From the NCBI RefSeq assembly GCF_003391115.1, contig NZ_QTJP01000001.1:868001-932000 (forward strand): a stretch of DNA of 64,000 nt, read 5' to 3'. Source of the stretch: Sphingomonas crusticola (GTDB lineage Bacteria; Pseudomonadota; Alphaproteobacteria; Sphingomonadales; Sphingomonadaceae). Positions 17,636 through 27,595 of the stretch are shown piece by piece. Within the stretch, counting starts at the first letter, position 1; every line of letters begins with the position of its first letter. Made by a program: the position numbers and the translations under genes. The notes under the pieces were generated by a model. It worked only from the letters and a program-made list of their open reading frames with translations. It searched no databases and was not told the origin of the DNA.

Positions 17636-19974
17636 CAGAAGCCCTTCTTCAGCGTCAGGAACCACTGGCGCGGCGCGCCGACCATGAAGTTGGGATTGTC
17701 GAAATCGCTGCCGCTGACCTCGACATTGTTGGTGTTGACGGTCGAGATGTAGCGCTTGTTGGTCAGGTTGGTGACGCTGCCCTCGATGGAGATGTTCTTG
17801 AGCCAGCCCGACCCGGCGAAGCGATAGCCGATGCTCGCATCGGCCACGAAGCGCCCGCCCGCGACCTGGTCATTCTCGTAGGAGAAGAAGCGCTTCGACA
17901 TATAGTCGCCGCCGACGCGCCCGAAGACGGTGCCGTCGTCATAAACGAGCTCGCCCTTGAGCATCGATTTGGGGGCGTCGATCACGGTCTTGCCCTTGGT
18001 GCGAGCGTAGACCGTGCCGTCCCCGCGGATCACGTCGTCCTGATATTCCGAATGATTGTAGGAATAATTGGCGAATAGCGAGAAAGCGCGCGTGAGCTTG
18101 TAATTGAGCGCCAGCTCCGCGCCATAGGCATGGACGCTGCCGACATTGTTCAGGATCGCGGGATTGCCGGCGATGCCCGATCCGTTGGCGAAGGCCGCCA
18201 GCCGGTTGGTGAAGTCAATATAATAGCCGACCGCCGAAGCCTGGAACGGCCCGTCGTGGAAGCGCACGCCGCCCTCATAGGTCTTCGACTTTTCTGGCTT
18301 GAGCGTGCCCCTGATCGCGTTGAACCCGGCCTGCGTCGTCGAGAACGGCCCGCTGGTCAGCGCGGAGACGAACGCGCGCATATTCTCGGTATAATCGGCG
18401 AACAATTCGGTGCTCGGCGTCACGTGATAAACGACGCTCACCTGCGGCTGGAACCAGTCCTTGGCGCCGATCTCGCCGCTGGCGAGCGGTCCGGTCTGCA
18501 CCGCCGCCTTGTTAGTGACCTTCACGCCCTTCCACCCGCCGGTCAGGACCAGCTTGTCGTCGGCCAGCTTGAGCGTGTCCTCGACATGATACTGAAAGGT
18601 GTTGGTGTGGAAATCGCCCTCATATTGCGTGGCGAAGGGGTTCTTCTGGAACTCCAGCGTTTTGCGATTGAACGCGGCATTGGCGAGCCCGTAATAGCGC
18701 CGCGCCTGGTGGAAATGGTTACGCTCGTACCAGCCGCCGGCGGTGATGCTGTTGCTGCCGCTGTTATAGGTGAACGCGCCGATCGCGCCTTCGCGATGGA
18801 TCGCATATTCGGTGGTACGGAAGGACAAGGGAGCCGGCGCGGCTATGGCATTGCCGTCCTGGTCGGGCGCGCCGGCCGGGGTTGCGGCATAAGGCGTGAT
18901 CCACGACCCCTGCCCCTTATTCTCGTGATAATAGCCGGTACCCTTGAAGGTCAGCTCGGGCGCGAGCTTGAGGTCAAGCGTGGCGCCGCCGAGATAATCG
19001 TTCCGGACGCCGCCGGCATCGAAATAGACGTCGTCGGGATTGGTATAGGGCGCCGGGAAGGCGGTGCCGTTCTGATAGGCCAAAGCGATCGCCTTGGCGG
19101 TGGCGTAATCCGGCCGGATATTGTCGACCCGGAAGCCGTCATGCTTGCCGAGCCGGTCGATGATCTCGAGCGTCAGATCCTGATAATCGGTCTCGCGCCG
19201 CGCCGAGAAATCGAAGAAGCCGGTCAGCGTGCTGGCGGTGCCGAGATCGCCGACCAGCTTGGCATTGGCCTGATGCTGATATTGCGGGCCGTCGCCCTTC
19301 CACTTGTCGGTGTGGAGATAGGCGTAGCTAAGCGAACCGCGCACGCCGCCAATGTCGCCCGAGTCGATCCGCGCATAACCGCGATACGTATTGTCCGAGC
19401 CGCCCGTGCCGGATGCGGCGATACCGAACTCGCGATTGGGATCGTCGCTGTAGAATTGGATCGTGCCGCCGAGATTACTGGTCGAGGCCGTGCCGAGCGC
19501 ACCCGCGCCCTGCGCCACCACCGTACGGCCGACATTCTCCGAAATGATCGCACGGCTGATGTGCAGGCCGTTGACGTTGCCATAGCTCATGTCGCCGAGC
19601 GGCACGTTGTCGAGCGTGAAGCCGAGCTGGTTCTGGTTGAAGCCGCGCAGGCTGATCCGCACTGCCCATTCGTAGGCGCCGAACGGATCGCCCGCCTGAT
19701 ATTGCACGCCCGGCAATTTCTCGATCGCCTTGAACGGGGTCGAGCCTGGCGGCAGCCGTCCGATGTCGGCGGCCGTGACTTCCTGCTCCTGACGCCCGCG
19801 GCCAAAGCCGAGTACCACCACTTCGCCCTCATCGGCCGGGGCCGCGTCGACCGCGGCCGGCGCGGGATCGGCCGCGGGCGCGGCAGGCACGGCTAGATCG
19901 GCGGCATGCATGGATGTGGCAGAAAAGGCGGCGAGCGCAATGCCCGTCGCAAGGGACGCGAAGGTCGGCTTCAT
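17635..19974 (-). CDS. TonB-dependent receptor coupled to a phosphodiesterase
   Basis: An outer-membrane transporter of 779 residues. ATG 19974 opens a signal peptide (ending ATSMHAAD), with aaggga upstream. After an Ala/Pro-rich linker comes a possible TonB box (GEVVVLGFG), then the plug (RLPPGSTPFKAIEKLPGVQ, SLRGFNQNQLGFTLDNVP). The rest is a 22-strand barrel ending TLKKGF with a terminal Phe. It overlaps the downstream phosphodiesterase gene by one base. The pair resembles phosphate-ester or nucleotide scavenging modules in which the receptor brings in substrate for a periplasmic hydrolase; that reading is inference from gene order. Confidence 0.88.
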   Translation of the reverse strand: MKPTFASLATGIALAAFSATSMHAADLAVPAAPAADPAPAAVDAAPADEGEVVVLGFGRGRQEQEVTAADIGRLPPGSTPFKAIEKLPGVQYQAGDPFGAYEWAVRISLRGFNQNQLGFTLDNVPLGDMSYGNVNGLHISRAIISENVGRTVVAQGAGALGTASTSNLGGTIQFYSDDPNREFGIAASGTGGSDNTYRGYARIDSGDIGGVRGSLSYAYLHTDKWKGDGPQYQHQANAKLVGDLGTASTLTGFFDFSARRETDYQDLTLEIIDRLGKHDGFRVDNIRPDYATAKAIALAYQNGTAFPAPYTNPDDVYFDAGGVRNDYLGGATLDLKLAPELTFKGTGYYHENKGQGSWITPYAATPAGAPDQDGNAIAAPAPLSFRTTEYAIHREGAIGAFTYNSGSNSITAGGWYERNHFHQARRYYGLANAAFNRKTLEFQKNPFATQYEGDFHTNTFQYHVEDTLKLADDKLVLTGGWKGVKVTNKAAVQTGPLASGEIGAKDWFQPQVSVVYHVTPSTELFADYTENMRAFVSALTSGPFSTTQAGFNAIRGTLKPEKSKTYEGGVRFHDGPFQASAVGYYIDFTNRLAAFANGSGIAGNPAILNNVGSVHAYGAELALNYKLTRAFSLFANYSYNHSEYQDDVIRGDGTVYARTKGKTVIDAPKSMLKGELVYDDGTVFGRVGGDYMSKRFFSYENDQVAGGRFVADASIGYRFAGSGWLKNISIEGSVTNLTNKRYISTVNTNNVEVSGSDFDNPNFMVGAPRQWFLTLKKGF

Positions 19975-20097
19975 GGTCTGATTCCCTTTCGAGGCGACGC
20001 TTCGCCTTCGATCGGGCTCCTGATCCTGCTGCATTGCAGCGTGATGAAGCTAAAGTTGCGGTTGCGTTACGGTGTCGACCTCGCCCTAGTTTCCCCC

Positions 20098-20165
20098 GTC
20101 ATTGAAGGCGAGGAGCAATCCAGGCCCGAACTGGATTGCTTCGTCACTCCCGCCCTCGCAATGAC
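20098..20165. repeat. Palindromic intergenic repeat, family 1
   Basis: A 68-base imperfect palindrome between the TonB receptor promoter and the uvrB stop. The arms include gtcattg and caatgac at the ends and gcaatccag and ctggattgc around a short central loop. It resembles REP-like elements scattered in sphingomonad intergenic regions. It could fold as mRNA and protect or terminate the uvrB transcript. Confidence 0.65.
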
Positions 20166-20206
20166 CGGCGTGAGTGGCATGCGCGTCGATATGGCCAGCC
20201 GTTCGT

Positions 20207-22405
20207 CTACCCCTGCCCGCGCCGGCTCGCCCGCGCCGCCTTGGCCTTGCCGTAGCGCGTCTGGCGCGTGCCGGGCTTGCCGAGCGTCGAATTGCCACGG
20301 ATCGGTGCCTTATGCGCCGATGGCGGCAGGCCGAGCTCGTCCGCTTCCAGCTTGCGGATCTCATCGCGCAGCCGGCCCGCAGTCTCGAACTCCAAGTCTG
20401 CCGCAGCGGCGCGCATCTGCTTCTCGAGATCCTCGATATAGGCGCGCAAATTGTGGCCGACCATGTGCGGGCGGTCTTCGATCCCGGTGTCGACCGTCAC
20501 CTGATCGCGCGACGACAAATGCCCGACAATGTCGGTGATGCCCCGACGGATCGTCTCAGGCGTGATCCCGTTGGCGGCATTGAACGCCTCCTGCTTCTCG
20601 CGCCGGCGCGATGTCTCCAGCATCGCCCGCTCCATCGATCCGGTGATATGATCGGCGTAGAGGATGACCTTGCCGTCGACGTTGCGCGCCGCGCGCCCGA
20701 TCGTCTGGATCAGCGACGTCTCCGACCGCAGGAAGCCTTCCTTGTCGGCGTCGAGGATCGCGACCAGCCCGCATTCGGGAATGTCCAATCCTTCGCGTAG
20801 AAGGTTGATCCCGACCAGCACGTCATAGACGCCGAGCCTGAGGTCGCGGATCAGCTCGATCCGTTCCAGCGTCTCGACGTCGCTGTGCATGTAACGGACC
20901 TTCATACCCGCCTCGTGCAGGTACTCTGTCAGATCCTCGGCCATGCGCTTTGTGAGCGTCGTCACCAGGCTGCGATAGCCTTTGGCGGCAGTGAGCTTGG
21001 CCTCATGCACCAGATCGTCGACCTGGCTCTCGATCGGCCGTACCTCGACAGGCGGATCGATCAGCCCCGTGGGGCGGATAACCTGTTCGGAGAAGACCCC
21101 ACCCGTGCGCTCCATCTCCCACGATCCCGGCGTTGCCGAGACATAGACCGATTGCGGGCGCATCGCGTCCCATTCGTTGAAGCGCAGCGGGCGGTTGTCG
21201 ATGCACGACGGCAGGCGGAAACCATATTCGGCGAGCGTGATCTTGCGGCGATGGTCACCCCGCGCCATGCCGCCAATCTGCGGCACTGTCTGGTGGCTCT
21301 CGTCCACGAACAGCAACGCGTTCTCCGGCAGATATTCGAACAAAGTCGGCGGCGGCTCGCCCGGCAGGCGGCCGGTCAGGAAGCGGCTATAATTCTCGAT
21401 GCCGGCACAGCTGCCGGTCGCCGCGATCATTTCCAGGTCGAAATGGGTGCGCTGCTCCAGCCGCTGCGCCTCCAGCAATTTGCCTTCGATCTGCAATTCC
21501 TTGAGCCGCTCGGCGAGCTCGAACTTGATCGCCTCGGTCGCCTGCTTGAGCGTGGGCCCCGGCGTTACATAATGGCTGTTGGCGTATATCCGCACTTCCT
21601 TGAGCGTCGCCGAGGTCTTGCCGGTCAGCGGATCGAATTCCGTGATCTGCTCGATCTCGTCGCCGAAGAAAGACACGCGCCACGCACTGTCCTCGTAATG
21701 CGACGGGAAAATCTCCAGATTGTCGCCGCGTACGCGGAAATTGCCGCGCTGAAAGGCCGCGTCGTTGCGTTTATACTGCAGCGCGACCAGCTTGCGGATG
21801 ATCTCGCGCTGATCGACCGTCTGGCCGGTCTTCAGGTCGAAGATCATCGCCGAATAGGTCTCGACCGAGCCGATACCGTAGAGGCACGATACGGACGCGA
21901 CGATCAGCACGTCGTCGCGTTCCAGCAAGGACCGCGTCGCCGAATGGCGCATCCGGTCGATCGCTTCGTTTACCGAGCTTTCCTTCTCGATGTAGGTGTC
22001 GGAGCGCGGGACATAGGCCTCAGGCTGGTAATAATCGTAATAGCTGACGAAGAACTCGACCGCATTGTCGGGAAAGAAGCTCTTGAACTCGCCGTAGAGC
22101 TGCGCTGCCAGGATCTTGTTGGGCGCAAGCACCAGCGCCGGGCGCTGCAAGCTTTCGATCACCTTGGCCATGGTGAACGTCTTGCCCGATCCGGTCACGC
22201 CGAGCAGCACCTGGTCGCGCTCGCCGCCGCGCGCCTGCTCCACCAGCTCGGCGATCGCCGTCGGCTGGTCGCCGGCGGGTTCATACTCGGCCACCAGCCG
22301 AAACGGCTTGCCGCCCTGGCTTTTCTCCGGCCGCTCGGGCCGATGAGGAATGAAGCTTTGCCCCGTCTCGGGCTCGTCGAGGCTGGTGCGGATCTGGATC
22401 GCCAT
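20207..22405 (-). CDS. uvrB: Excinuclease ABC subunit UvrB
   Basis: The damage-verification helicase of nucleotide excision repair, which receives DNA from UvrA and recruits UvrC. At 732 residues it is slightly longer than E. coli UvrB because of a basic C-terminal tail. Walker A is [11 protein letters not shown], the damage-probing beta-hairpin is [12 protein letters not shown], motif II is FVDESH, motif VI is QTIGRAARN, and the C-terminal UVR domain ([18 protein letters not shown]) binds UvrC. The last 40 residues ([19 protein letters not shown]) are basic and may contact DNA. ATG 22405 is divergent from nat across 55 bases; no LexA box was recognised there. Confidence 0.97.
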   Translation of the reverse strand: MAIQIRTSLDEPETGQSFIPHRPERPEKSQGGKPFRLVAEYEPAGDQPTAIAELVEQARGGERDQVLLGVTGSGKTFTMAKVIESLQRPALVLAPNKILAAQLYGEFKSFFPDNAVEFFVSYYDYYQPEAYVPRSDTYIEKESSVNEAIDRMRHSATRSLLERDDVLIVASVSCLYGIGSVETYSAMIFDLKTGQTVDQREIIRKLVALQYKRNDAAFQRGNFRVRGDNLEIFPSHYEDSAWRVSFFGDEIEQITEFDPLTGKTSATLKEVRIYANSHYVTPGPTLKQATEAIKFELAERLKELQIEGKLLEAQRLEQRTHFDLEMIAATGSCAGIENYSRFLTGRLPGEPPPTLFEYLPENALLFVDESHQTVPQIGGMARGDHRRKITLAEYGFRLPSCIDNRPLRFNEWDAMRPQSVYVSATPGSWEMERTGGVFSEQVIRPTGLIDPPVEVRPIESQVDDLVHEAKLTAAKGYRSLVTTLTKRMAEDLTEYLHEAGMKVRYMHSDVETLERIELIRDLRLGVYDVLVGINLLREGLDIPECGLVAILDADKEGFLRSETSLIQTIGRAARNVDGKVILYADHITGSMERAMLETSRRREKQEAFNAANGITPETIRRGITDIVGHLSSRDQVTVDTGIEDRPHMVGHNLRAYIEDLEKQMRAAAADLEFETAGRLRDEIRKLEADELGLPPSAHKAPIRGNSTLGKPGTRQTRYGKAKAARASRRGQG

Positions 22406-22460
22406 AGACTCGCTATATGGGTGCTGGACGCGCTTTGTTCCAGCGCTACAAGGCGCAACC

Positions 22461-23294
22461 GTGCCCTTCGATCTTAGCGCCTACCTCGCCCGCACGGGCC
22501 TCGCCGTCGCGCCGCCCCCAACCGCCGAGGGGCTGGCCCTGCTCCAGCGCGCGCATCGGCTGACGATCCCGTTCGAGAATCTCGATGTGATCCTTGGTCG
22601 CGGCATTGCGATCGATAGCGATTCGGTGTTCGCCAAGCTCGTGACCGCCCGCCGCGGCGGTTATTGCTTCGAGCAGAACCGCCTGTTCGGCGACGCGCTC
22701 GATGCGCTCGGCTTCGTCGCCCGCCCGTTGCTGGCGCGCGTCTGGCTCGGCATCCAGGGTCCGCCTCCGCCCAAGACCCACACGCTCAGCCTCGTCACGA
22801 TCGACGGGCAGTGCTGGATCGCCGACGCTGGCTTCGGCGGTTCCTACGCCCCCCCGATGCCGCTTGCCGAGGGTGAAACCGCGGATGCACCGGATGGCGC
22901 CCGCTTCCGACTGATGCGCGACCCGCTGCACGGCTGGATGTTGGAGCGCGACGGTGATCCGGCGACGACGGATGGGCGGGGCGGCGGCACCGGTTGGCAG
23001 CCGCAATATAGTTTTAGCCTCGATCCGGTCTTCACCAACGACCTGATTCTCTCCAACCACTGGACCTCGACCGCGCCAGACAGCCGCTTTCGCAACGTCC
23101 GCATCGCCAGCATCGTCCTGCCGCAGGGCTTCGCCAGCCTGACCGACGCCGCCTATCGCCGCCGCAATGGCGATAAGGAAGCGTCCGGCGAGATCGGCGA
23201 TCCGCGCGTCTACCGCATGCGCCTCAGCCTGCTGTTCGGGATCGATCTAGCGGCTGAGGATGTCGCCGCGCTGGGGCTGTTTCCCGCCGCATGA
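22461..23294 (+). CDS. nat: Arylamine N-acetyltransferase
   Basis: It transfers acetyl from acetyl-CoA to arylamines and hydrazines in the cytosol. With GTG 22461 as start the protein has 277 residues and the catalytic triad falls at Cys69 ([10 protein letters not shown]), His107 (KTHTLSLV) and Asp122 (ADAGFGG), exactly the canonical bacterial NAT numbering, which supports this start over upstream codons. It overlaps the following MFS gene by four bases (ATGA), and a GST gene and a small Cys-rich gene follow with overlaps. The operon suggests handling of a xenobiotic or aromatic metabolite. Confidence 0.92.
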   Translation: MPFDLSAYLARTGLAVAPPPTAEGLALLQRAHRLTIPFENLDVILGRGIAIDSDSVFAKLVTARRGGYCFEQNRLFGDALDALGFVARPLLARVWLGIQGPPPPKTHTLSLVTIDGQCWIADAGFGGSYAPPMPLAEGETADAPDGARFRLMRDPLHGWMLERDGDPATTDGRGGGTGWQPQYSFSLDPVFTNDLILSNHWTSTAPDSRFRNVRIASIVLPQGFASLTDAAYRRRNGDKEASGEIGDPRVYRMRLSLLFGIDLAAEDVAALGLFPAA

Positions 23295-24556
23295 GCGAGC
23301 CGGTGCGCCTCCGGTCGATCCTCGGCGGCGCGGCGGGCAATCTGGTCGAATGGTTCGACTGGTACGTCTATTCGGCCTTCTCGCTTTATTTCGCCAAGAC
23401 CTTCTTCCCGGGCCAGGATCAGACCGCCCAGTTCCTCGCCACCAGCGGCATCTTCTGGATCGGCTTCCTGATGCGCCCGGTCGGCGGCTGGCTGCTCGGG
23501 CGGATCGGCGACCGCCATGGCCGGCGCACCGCGCTGGCCTGGAGCGTGGGGATGATGGGCGGCGGCGCGCTGCTGCTTGCTGCCATTCCCAGCTATGCGA
23601 CGATCGGCATCGCCGCGCCGGTCTTGCTGATGTGCGCGCGCATCGTCCAGGGCCTCAGCCTCGGCGGCGAATATGGGGCGGCGGCGACCTATCTCAGCGA
23701 GATCGCGCCGGCCGGCAGCCGCGGTTTGTGGTCCAGCTTCCAATATGTCACGCTTTATGGCGGGCAATTGCTGGCGCTCGCGTTCCTGCTTGGCCTGCAG
23801 GCAAGCGGCATCGGCGATGCGGCCTTGTCGGAATGGGGCTGGCGGCTCGCCTTCGTCGTTGGCGCCGCGCTCGCGCTCGGCGTCTACCTCCTCCGCCGCG
23901 GAATCGACGAGACGCCGGCGTTCACCGAGGAGGCCGCGCCCGCGCGCCGCGCCGGGGGCATCGCGGAATTGTGGTTCAATCATCGCCGCGCGGTATTGAT
24001 AGCGTTCGGGCTGGCGGTCGGCAGCAACGTCGCCTTCTATACCTACACCACCTATATGCAGAAATATCTGGTGGTGACGTCGGGACTGACAAAGCCGCTT
24101 GCGAGCCAGATTTGTGCCGTGGCCACCATCGTCGCGATCCTGCTCCAGCCTGCGCTGGGTGCCTTGTCCGATCGCATCGGCCGCAAACCCCTGCTCTACT
24201 GGTTCGGGATCGGCGGCATCGTCGGCACGGTGCCGCTGATGACGGCGATCGGACGCACGCACGATCCGCTCGTCGCCTTCGCGCTCGTGCTCACCGCGCT
24301 CGTCATCCTGTCTGGTGCGACCGCCACCAACGCTATCGTCAAGTCCGAGCTGTTCCCGCCGCACATCCGCGTTCTCGGGGTCGGCCTCCCCTATGCGATC
24401 AGCCAGTCACTGTTCGGCGGTTCCGCCGAAACGGTCGCGCTCGGCCTCAAACAGGCGGGGCATGAAAATTACTATTTCTGGTACGTCACCGCGATGATCG
24501 GCGTAGCCCTGATCGCCACGATCGCGATGCGCGAGGAGAATAGCCGATGGCGCTGA
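23291..24556 (+). CDS. MFS metabolite:H+ symporter (MHS family, KgtP-like)
   Basis: A 421-residue inner-membrane transporter with 12 predicted helices. The N-terminus SILGGAAGNLVEWFDWYVYS and the loop GRIGDRHGRRTAL are MHS-family signatures; ARIVQGLSLGGEYG is its helix 4-5 motif. Relatives take up alpha-ketoglutarate, proline/betaine, citrate or shikimate by proton symport, with KgtP the closest by N-terminal motif. The substrate cannot be decided from sequence. It overlaps nat by four bases and the GST gene by ten, so the three are translated together. Confidence 0.88.
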   Translation: MSEPVRLRSILGGAAGNLVEWFDWYVYSAFSLYFAKTFFPGQDQTAQFLATSGIFWIGFLMRPVGGWLLGRIGDRHGRRTALAWSVGMMGGGALLLAAIPSYATIGIAAPVLLMCARIVQGLSLGGEYGAAATYLSEIAPAGSRGLWSSFQYVTLYGGQLLALAFLLGLQASGIGDAALSEWGWRLAFVVGAALALGVYLLRRGIDETPAFTEEAAPARRAGGIAELWFNHRRAVLIAFGLAVGSNVAFYTYTTYMQKYLVVTSGLTKPLASQICAVATIVAILLQPALGALSDRIGRKPLLYWFGIGGIVGTVPLMTAIGRTHDPLVAFALVLTALVILSGATATNAIVKSELFPPHIRVLGVGLPYAISQSLFGGSAETVALGLKQAGHENYYFWYVTAMIGVALIATIAMREENSRWR

Positions 24557-25200
24557 CGCTCTACTCGCACCCATTTTCGTCCTATTGCCAGAAAGTGCTG
24601 ACGGCGCTGTGGGAGAATGACACCCCCTTCACCTACCGCCATCTAGAGGAGCCGGGCGCGGCGGAAGAGCGCGCGGCCTTGTGGCCGTTCGGCCGCTTCC
24701 CCGTGCTAGTGGATGACGGCCGCACCATCGTCGAATCCAGCATCATCATCGAGCATCTCGACCTACATCATTGGGGTCCGATGCGGCTGCTGCCCGATGA
24801 CCGCGATGCGGCGCTGGAGGTTCGCTTCATGGACCGTTTCTTCGATCACTATGTCATGACGGCGATGCAGAAGCCGGTGTTCGAAGCGCTCCGTGAGGAC
24901 GGCACGCGCAGGGACGAGGCGATGTCGGAAGCGCGGCTGGCGCTCGACACCGCTTACGCCTGGCTTGAACAGCGGCTGGCCGGCCGCACCTGGGCGGCGG
25001 GCGCCGACTTCACCATGGCAGATTGCGCCGCGGCGCCGTCGCTTTTCTACGCCGATTGGGTCCACCCCATCGGTGCGGAATTCCAGCAAGTGCGTGCCTA
25101 TCGAGCACGCCTGCTGGCCAGACCCGCCTTCGCCCGCGCGGTGGAAGAGGCCCGCCCCTATCGCGGCTATTTCCCTCTCGGCGCTCCCGATCGCGATTGA
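24547..25200 (+). CDS. Glutathione S-transferase family protein
   Basis: A 217-residue soluble protein with the GST layout: an N-terminal thioredoxin-fold domain (residues 1-78; LYSHPFSSYCQKVLTALWE, with Ser/Cys in the catalytic helix, FPVLVDDG with the cis-Pro, and IVESSIIIEHLD binding the glutathione gamma-glutamyl group) and a helical C-domain (TWAAGADFTMADCAAAP, the conserved N-capping box). Such proteins conjugate or transfer glutathione in detoxification or aromatic breakdown. It overlaps the MFS gene by ten bases and shares a base with the next small gene (TGATG). Confidence 0.9.
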   Translation: MALTLYSHPFSSYCQKVLTALWENDTPFTYRHLEEPGAAEERAALWPFGRFPVLVDDGRTIVESSIIIEHLDLHHWGPMRLLPDDRDAALEVRFMDRFFDHYVMTAMQKPVFEALREDGTRRDEAMSEARLALDTAYAWLEQRLAGRTWAAGADFTMADCAAAPSLFYADWVHPIGAEFQQVRAYRARLLARPAFARAVEEARPYRGYFPLGAPDRD

Positions 25201-25385
25201 TGCGTACCAAGTTGAGCACCTGTTCCAGGAAGGCACGTTTCGCTTCGCTGCAGGAGGCGCTGCTGTACGCGGAGCGCGCCGCCCTGTCGCTGCGGCCCTA
25301 CCGCTGCGACCGCTGCCGGCTGATCCACCTTACCAGCCGTACCAAGGGCAAGTTTTTGCCGCGCGGCGCCGGCCCTTCTCAATAG
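25200..25385 (+). CDS. Small zinc-ribbon-like protein
   Basis: A 61-residue basic protein whose ATG shares one base with the GST stop (TGATG). It reads KLSTCSRKARFASLQEA and later YRCDRCRLIHLTSR: a lone N-terminal Cys followed by a C-x2-C pair and His, consistent with a zinc-knuckle. Short proteins with this Cys...YRCDRC..xHLTS layout recur in alphaproteobacteria, so I regard it as genuine, but its job is unknown. Its stop overlaps the convergent serine-hydrolase stop by seven bases. Nucleic-acid binding is only a guess from charge. Confidence 0.65.
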   Translation: MRTKLSTCSRKARFASLQEALLYAERAALSLRPYRCDRCRLIHLTSRTKGKFLPRGAGPSQ

Positions 25386-27478
25386 TTAAGCGTGAAGTCC
25401 ATCAGTCCGCCGACATAGGCGATCCAGACCGTAGCCAGCAGGACAAAAGCGACCAGAATGCTGCCGGCCTTGATGATCCGGCTCCGTCGTGAGCGCAGTG
25501 ACAATCCCATGTTCCACAGGCCCAGGATCGCGCCCGCGATAGGCACGATCGCGGCCACCTGAAGCAGGCGAATGACCGGATCGAGCGAGCCTGTATAGAA
25601 CACGACATCGCTGCTCAGGATCGGCTTCAGGATGATGAACCACGCCAACAGATAGAGGAGGTCGGCGATGGTCGCGATCCGTGTCAGCCGCCGGATCAGC
25701 AAAGGCCGGCCGGACAGGCTCGACGGCTGGCGATAATAACGACGCGCCGCCTCGGCGATGAGCCAGGCGACCGCAGCGGCGATCAAACCGAACAGCGCGA
25801 ACAGGAAGATCGGCAGGTTGAGCCCCGCATTCCGCTTGAGCGGCACCGCCTGCAGCACGCCGGCGGGATTATGGCCGTCAACGATCGTCTTAATGCCGCC
25901 CACGTTGGTAAGCTGGAGCAGGCGCGTGCCGCCGACTTCGCGCCACACATAAGGCGAGACCTCGCGGAACGCCTTGCCGGGCGCGGACGAGAGGCTGATC
26001 GTGTCGTCGGGATTGATGCCCACCACATCCTGCCCCTGCAGCACATAGAACAGGCTGATGAATCCGGATTGCACGCGGCGCGACGTTTCATAACGCCCCG
26101 CAATGTCGTGGCCATGGGCTTTGGCGGTCGGCAGCGCGCGCGGCTCGGCCAAAGGCGGCGCGGGAAAATAGCGGTCCAGAAAAGCCTGCATCAGCCGCTC
26201 GCGAACGCCGTAGGTGGCATCCCCCTGCCCGCGGCTGTTGAAGTTGACGAAGATGCCAACACCCTCCTGCGGGAGGATCTCCAGGTCACTGTGGAACAGG
26301 ACGGTGTCGCCGCCATGCTCCAGCACCAGGCGGCCGTTACGCTGCCCGCGAAAGAAGCCATGCGCCATCGTATCGAAGCCGTTGGGCAGCACGATCGAAG
26401 GGCTGTGCATCAGGCGCATCGTTTCGGGCCGCAGGATTTGCCCCGTGCCGGCGCGGCCTTCCTGGAGATGGGCCAGCATGAACTGCGCCATGTCGGCCGC
26501 GGTCACGCTGAGCGCGCCCGCGGGAGTCTGGGCGACCAGTTCGAACGGCCGCGGCCCTTCGCTCGCGCTGCGATAGGCGTTGGACGCCTGGCGGGCGAGC
26601 GCCGGCGGCAAAGGCTGTGCGAACGTCGAGTGGTTCATGCCGAGCGGCGTCAGGATGTGGTGCGCGACATAGTCCGCGAACGGCTCGCCCGACACGCGCT
26701 CGACTATATAACCGGCCAGTGTCGCACCATAGTTGGAATAAGCCGGCACCGTGCCCGGGGCGTACAGCACCGGCCGCACATGCTGCTTGAGCAATTGACC
26801 GAGCGGCTGAAGCTGTTTCGGGTCGGAGACGAGAACGTCCTTGAGACCCTCCTCGAACCCGGTCCGATGCATCATCAGGTCGTTGATTGTGATCGGCCGC
26901 CCGTAAGGCTCCGGTACCTTGAAATCGAGGTAGCGGTTGACGTCGGCATCCAGGTCGATCTTCCCCTGCTCGACCAGCTGCATCACCGCCGTCCAGGTGA
27001 ACAGCTTCGAGACCGAGCCCGCACGCACCAGCGTCCTTTGCCCGTTCATCGGCGCCTTGGCGGCGACGTCGCCATAGCCATAGCCTTTGGCGAGCAGGAC
27101 CTTTCCGTCCTTCACCACCGAGACCACCGCCCCCCCAATGTCGCCCTGCTCGAGCGCGGCGGGGATCATTCCGTCGAGCCAGCTTTCGAGATCGGTGGCA
27201 TCGAGCGGATGGACCGGCTGCTGCGCGGACGTAGGATCGTCTTGCGACGGTTGCACGGACGTCGGCGGGGCGAGCGGCGCTGCGGCCCGCGGTTGCTGCG
27301 ACATCGCCTGTCCCGCCATGCCGACGATCCCGCACACGACCAGTATCTGGAGCAGCCCCGAGGTCGCCGCGGCGCGGAAGCGGACATTCACCCATCCCGC
27401 CACCTTACGGGTCCAATACATTACCAAGGCTCGCGCTTGCCGCATGATGGCCGTCCTGACATTCCGCAGATTGATCAT
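25379..27478 (-). CDS. Serine hydrolase (class C beta-lactamase fold) with C-terminal membrane domain
   Basis: A 699-residue envelope protein. After an unusually long basic N-terminus (about 38 residues) a hydrophobic segment (GLLQILVVCGIVGMAG) acts as signal or anchor. The beta-lactamase/esterase domain spans about residues 90-440, with nucleophile Ser155 in SVSK, the Tyr-Ser-Asn motif YSNYG and the third motif EHGGD. The C-terminal 150 residues hold four or five hydrophobic helices. Relatives are penicillin-binding-protein-like esterases and D-aminopeptidases. ATG 27478 has aaggaaat upstream. It is divergent from a TetR gene with a dyad between them, so TetR control is likely. Confidence 0.88.
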   Translation of the reverse strand: MINLRNVRTAIMRQARALVMYWTRKVAGWVNVRFRAAATSGLLQILVVCGIVGMAGQAMSQQPRAAAPLAPPTSVQPSQDDPTSAQQPVHPLDATDLESWLDGMIPAALEQGDIGGAVVSVVKDGKVLLAKGYGYGDVAAKAPMNGQRTLVRAGSVSKLFTWTAVMQLVEQGKIDLDADVNRYLDFKVPEPYGRPITINDLMMHRTGFEEGLKDVLVSDPKQLQPLGQLLKQHVRPVLYAPGTVPAYSNYGATLAGYIVERVSGEPFADYVAHHILTPLGMNHSTFAQPLPPALARQASNAYRSASEGPRPFELVAQTPAGALSVTAADMAQFMLAHLQEGRAGTGQILRPETMRLMHSPSIVLPNGFDTMAHGFFRGQRNGRLVLEHGGDTVLFHSDLEILPQEGVGIFVNFNSRGQGDATYGVRERLMQAFLDRYFPAPPLAEPRALPTAKAHGHDIAGRYETSRRVQSGFISLFYVLQGQDVVGINPDDTISLSSAPGKAFREVSPYVWREVGGTRLLQLTNVGGIKTIVDGHNPAGVLQAVPLKRNAGLNLPIFLFALFGLIAAAVAWLIAEAARRYYRQPSSLSGRPLLIRRLTRIATIADLLYLLAWFIILKPILSSDVVFYTGSLDPVIRLLQVAAIVPIAGAILGLWNMGLSLRSRRSRIIKAGSILVAFVLLATVWIAYVGGLMDFTLNY

Positions 27479-27518
27479 GGCAATTTCCTTGCATTTGGCG
27501 GTCAAGACGCGCGGGAAT

Positions 27519-27540
27519 AAAACGAACGATCGTCCATTTT
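27519..27540. promoter_or_regulatory. Probable TetR operator
   Basis: A 22-bp dyad centred on the perfect palindrome ACGATCGT (27526-27533). Nine of eleven base pairs match across the axis, with AAAA and TTTT at the outer ends. It lies between the divergent serine-hydrolase and TetR genes, 41 bases from the former's ATG and 56 from the latter's. Size, symmetry and place are typical of a TetR operator controlling both genes. Confidence 0.65.
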
Positions 27541-27595
27541 TCCGATTTGGTCAAGAGGTGTATTAGGTGCGCATGACAGGAAGCAGGAGCCGCTG

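Noticed and set aside
27542-27566. Inversion-like similarity between gatttggtcaagag near the TetR gene and other sites
   Set aside because: Too short to be meaningful.
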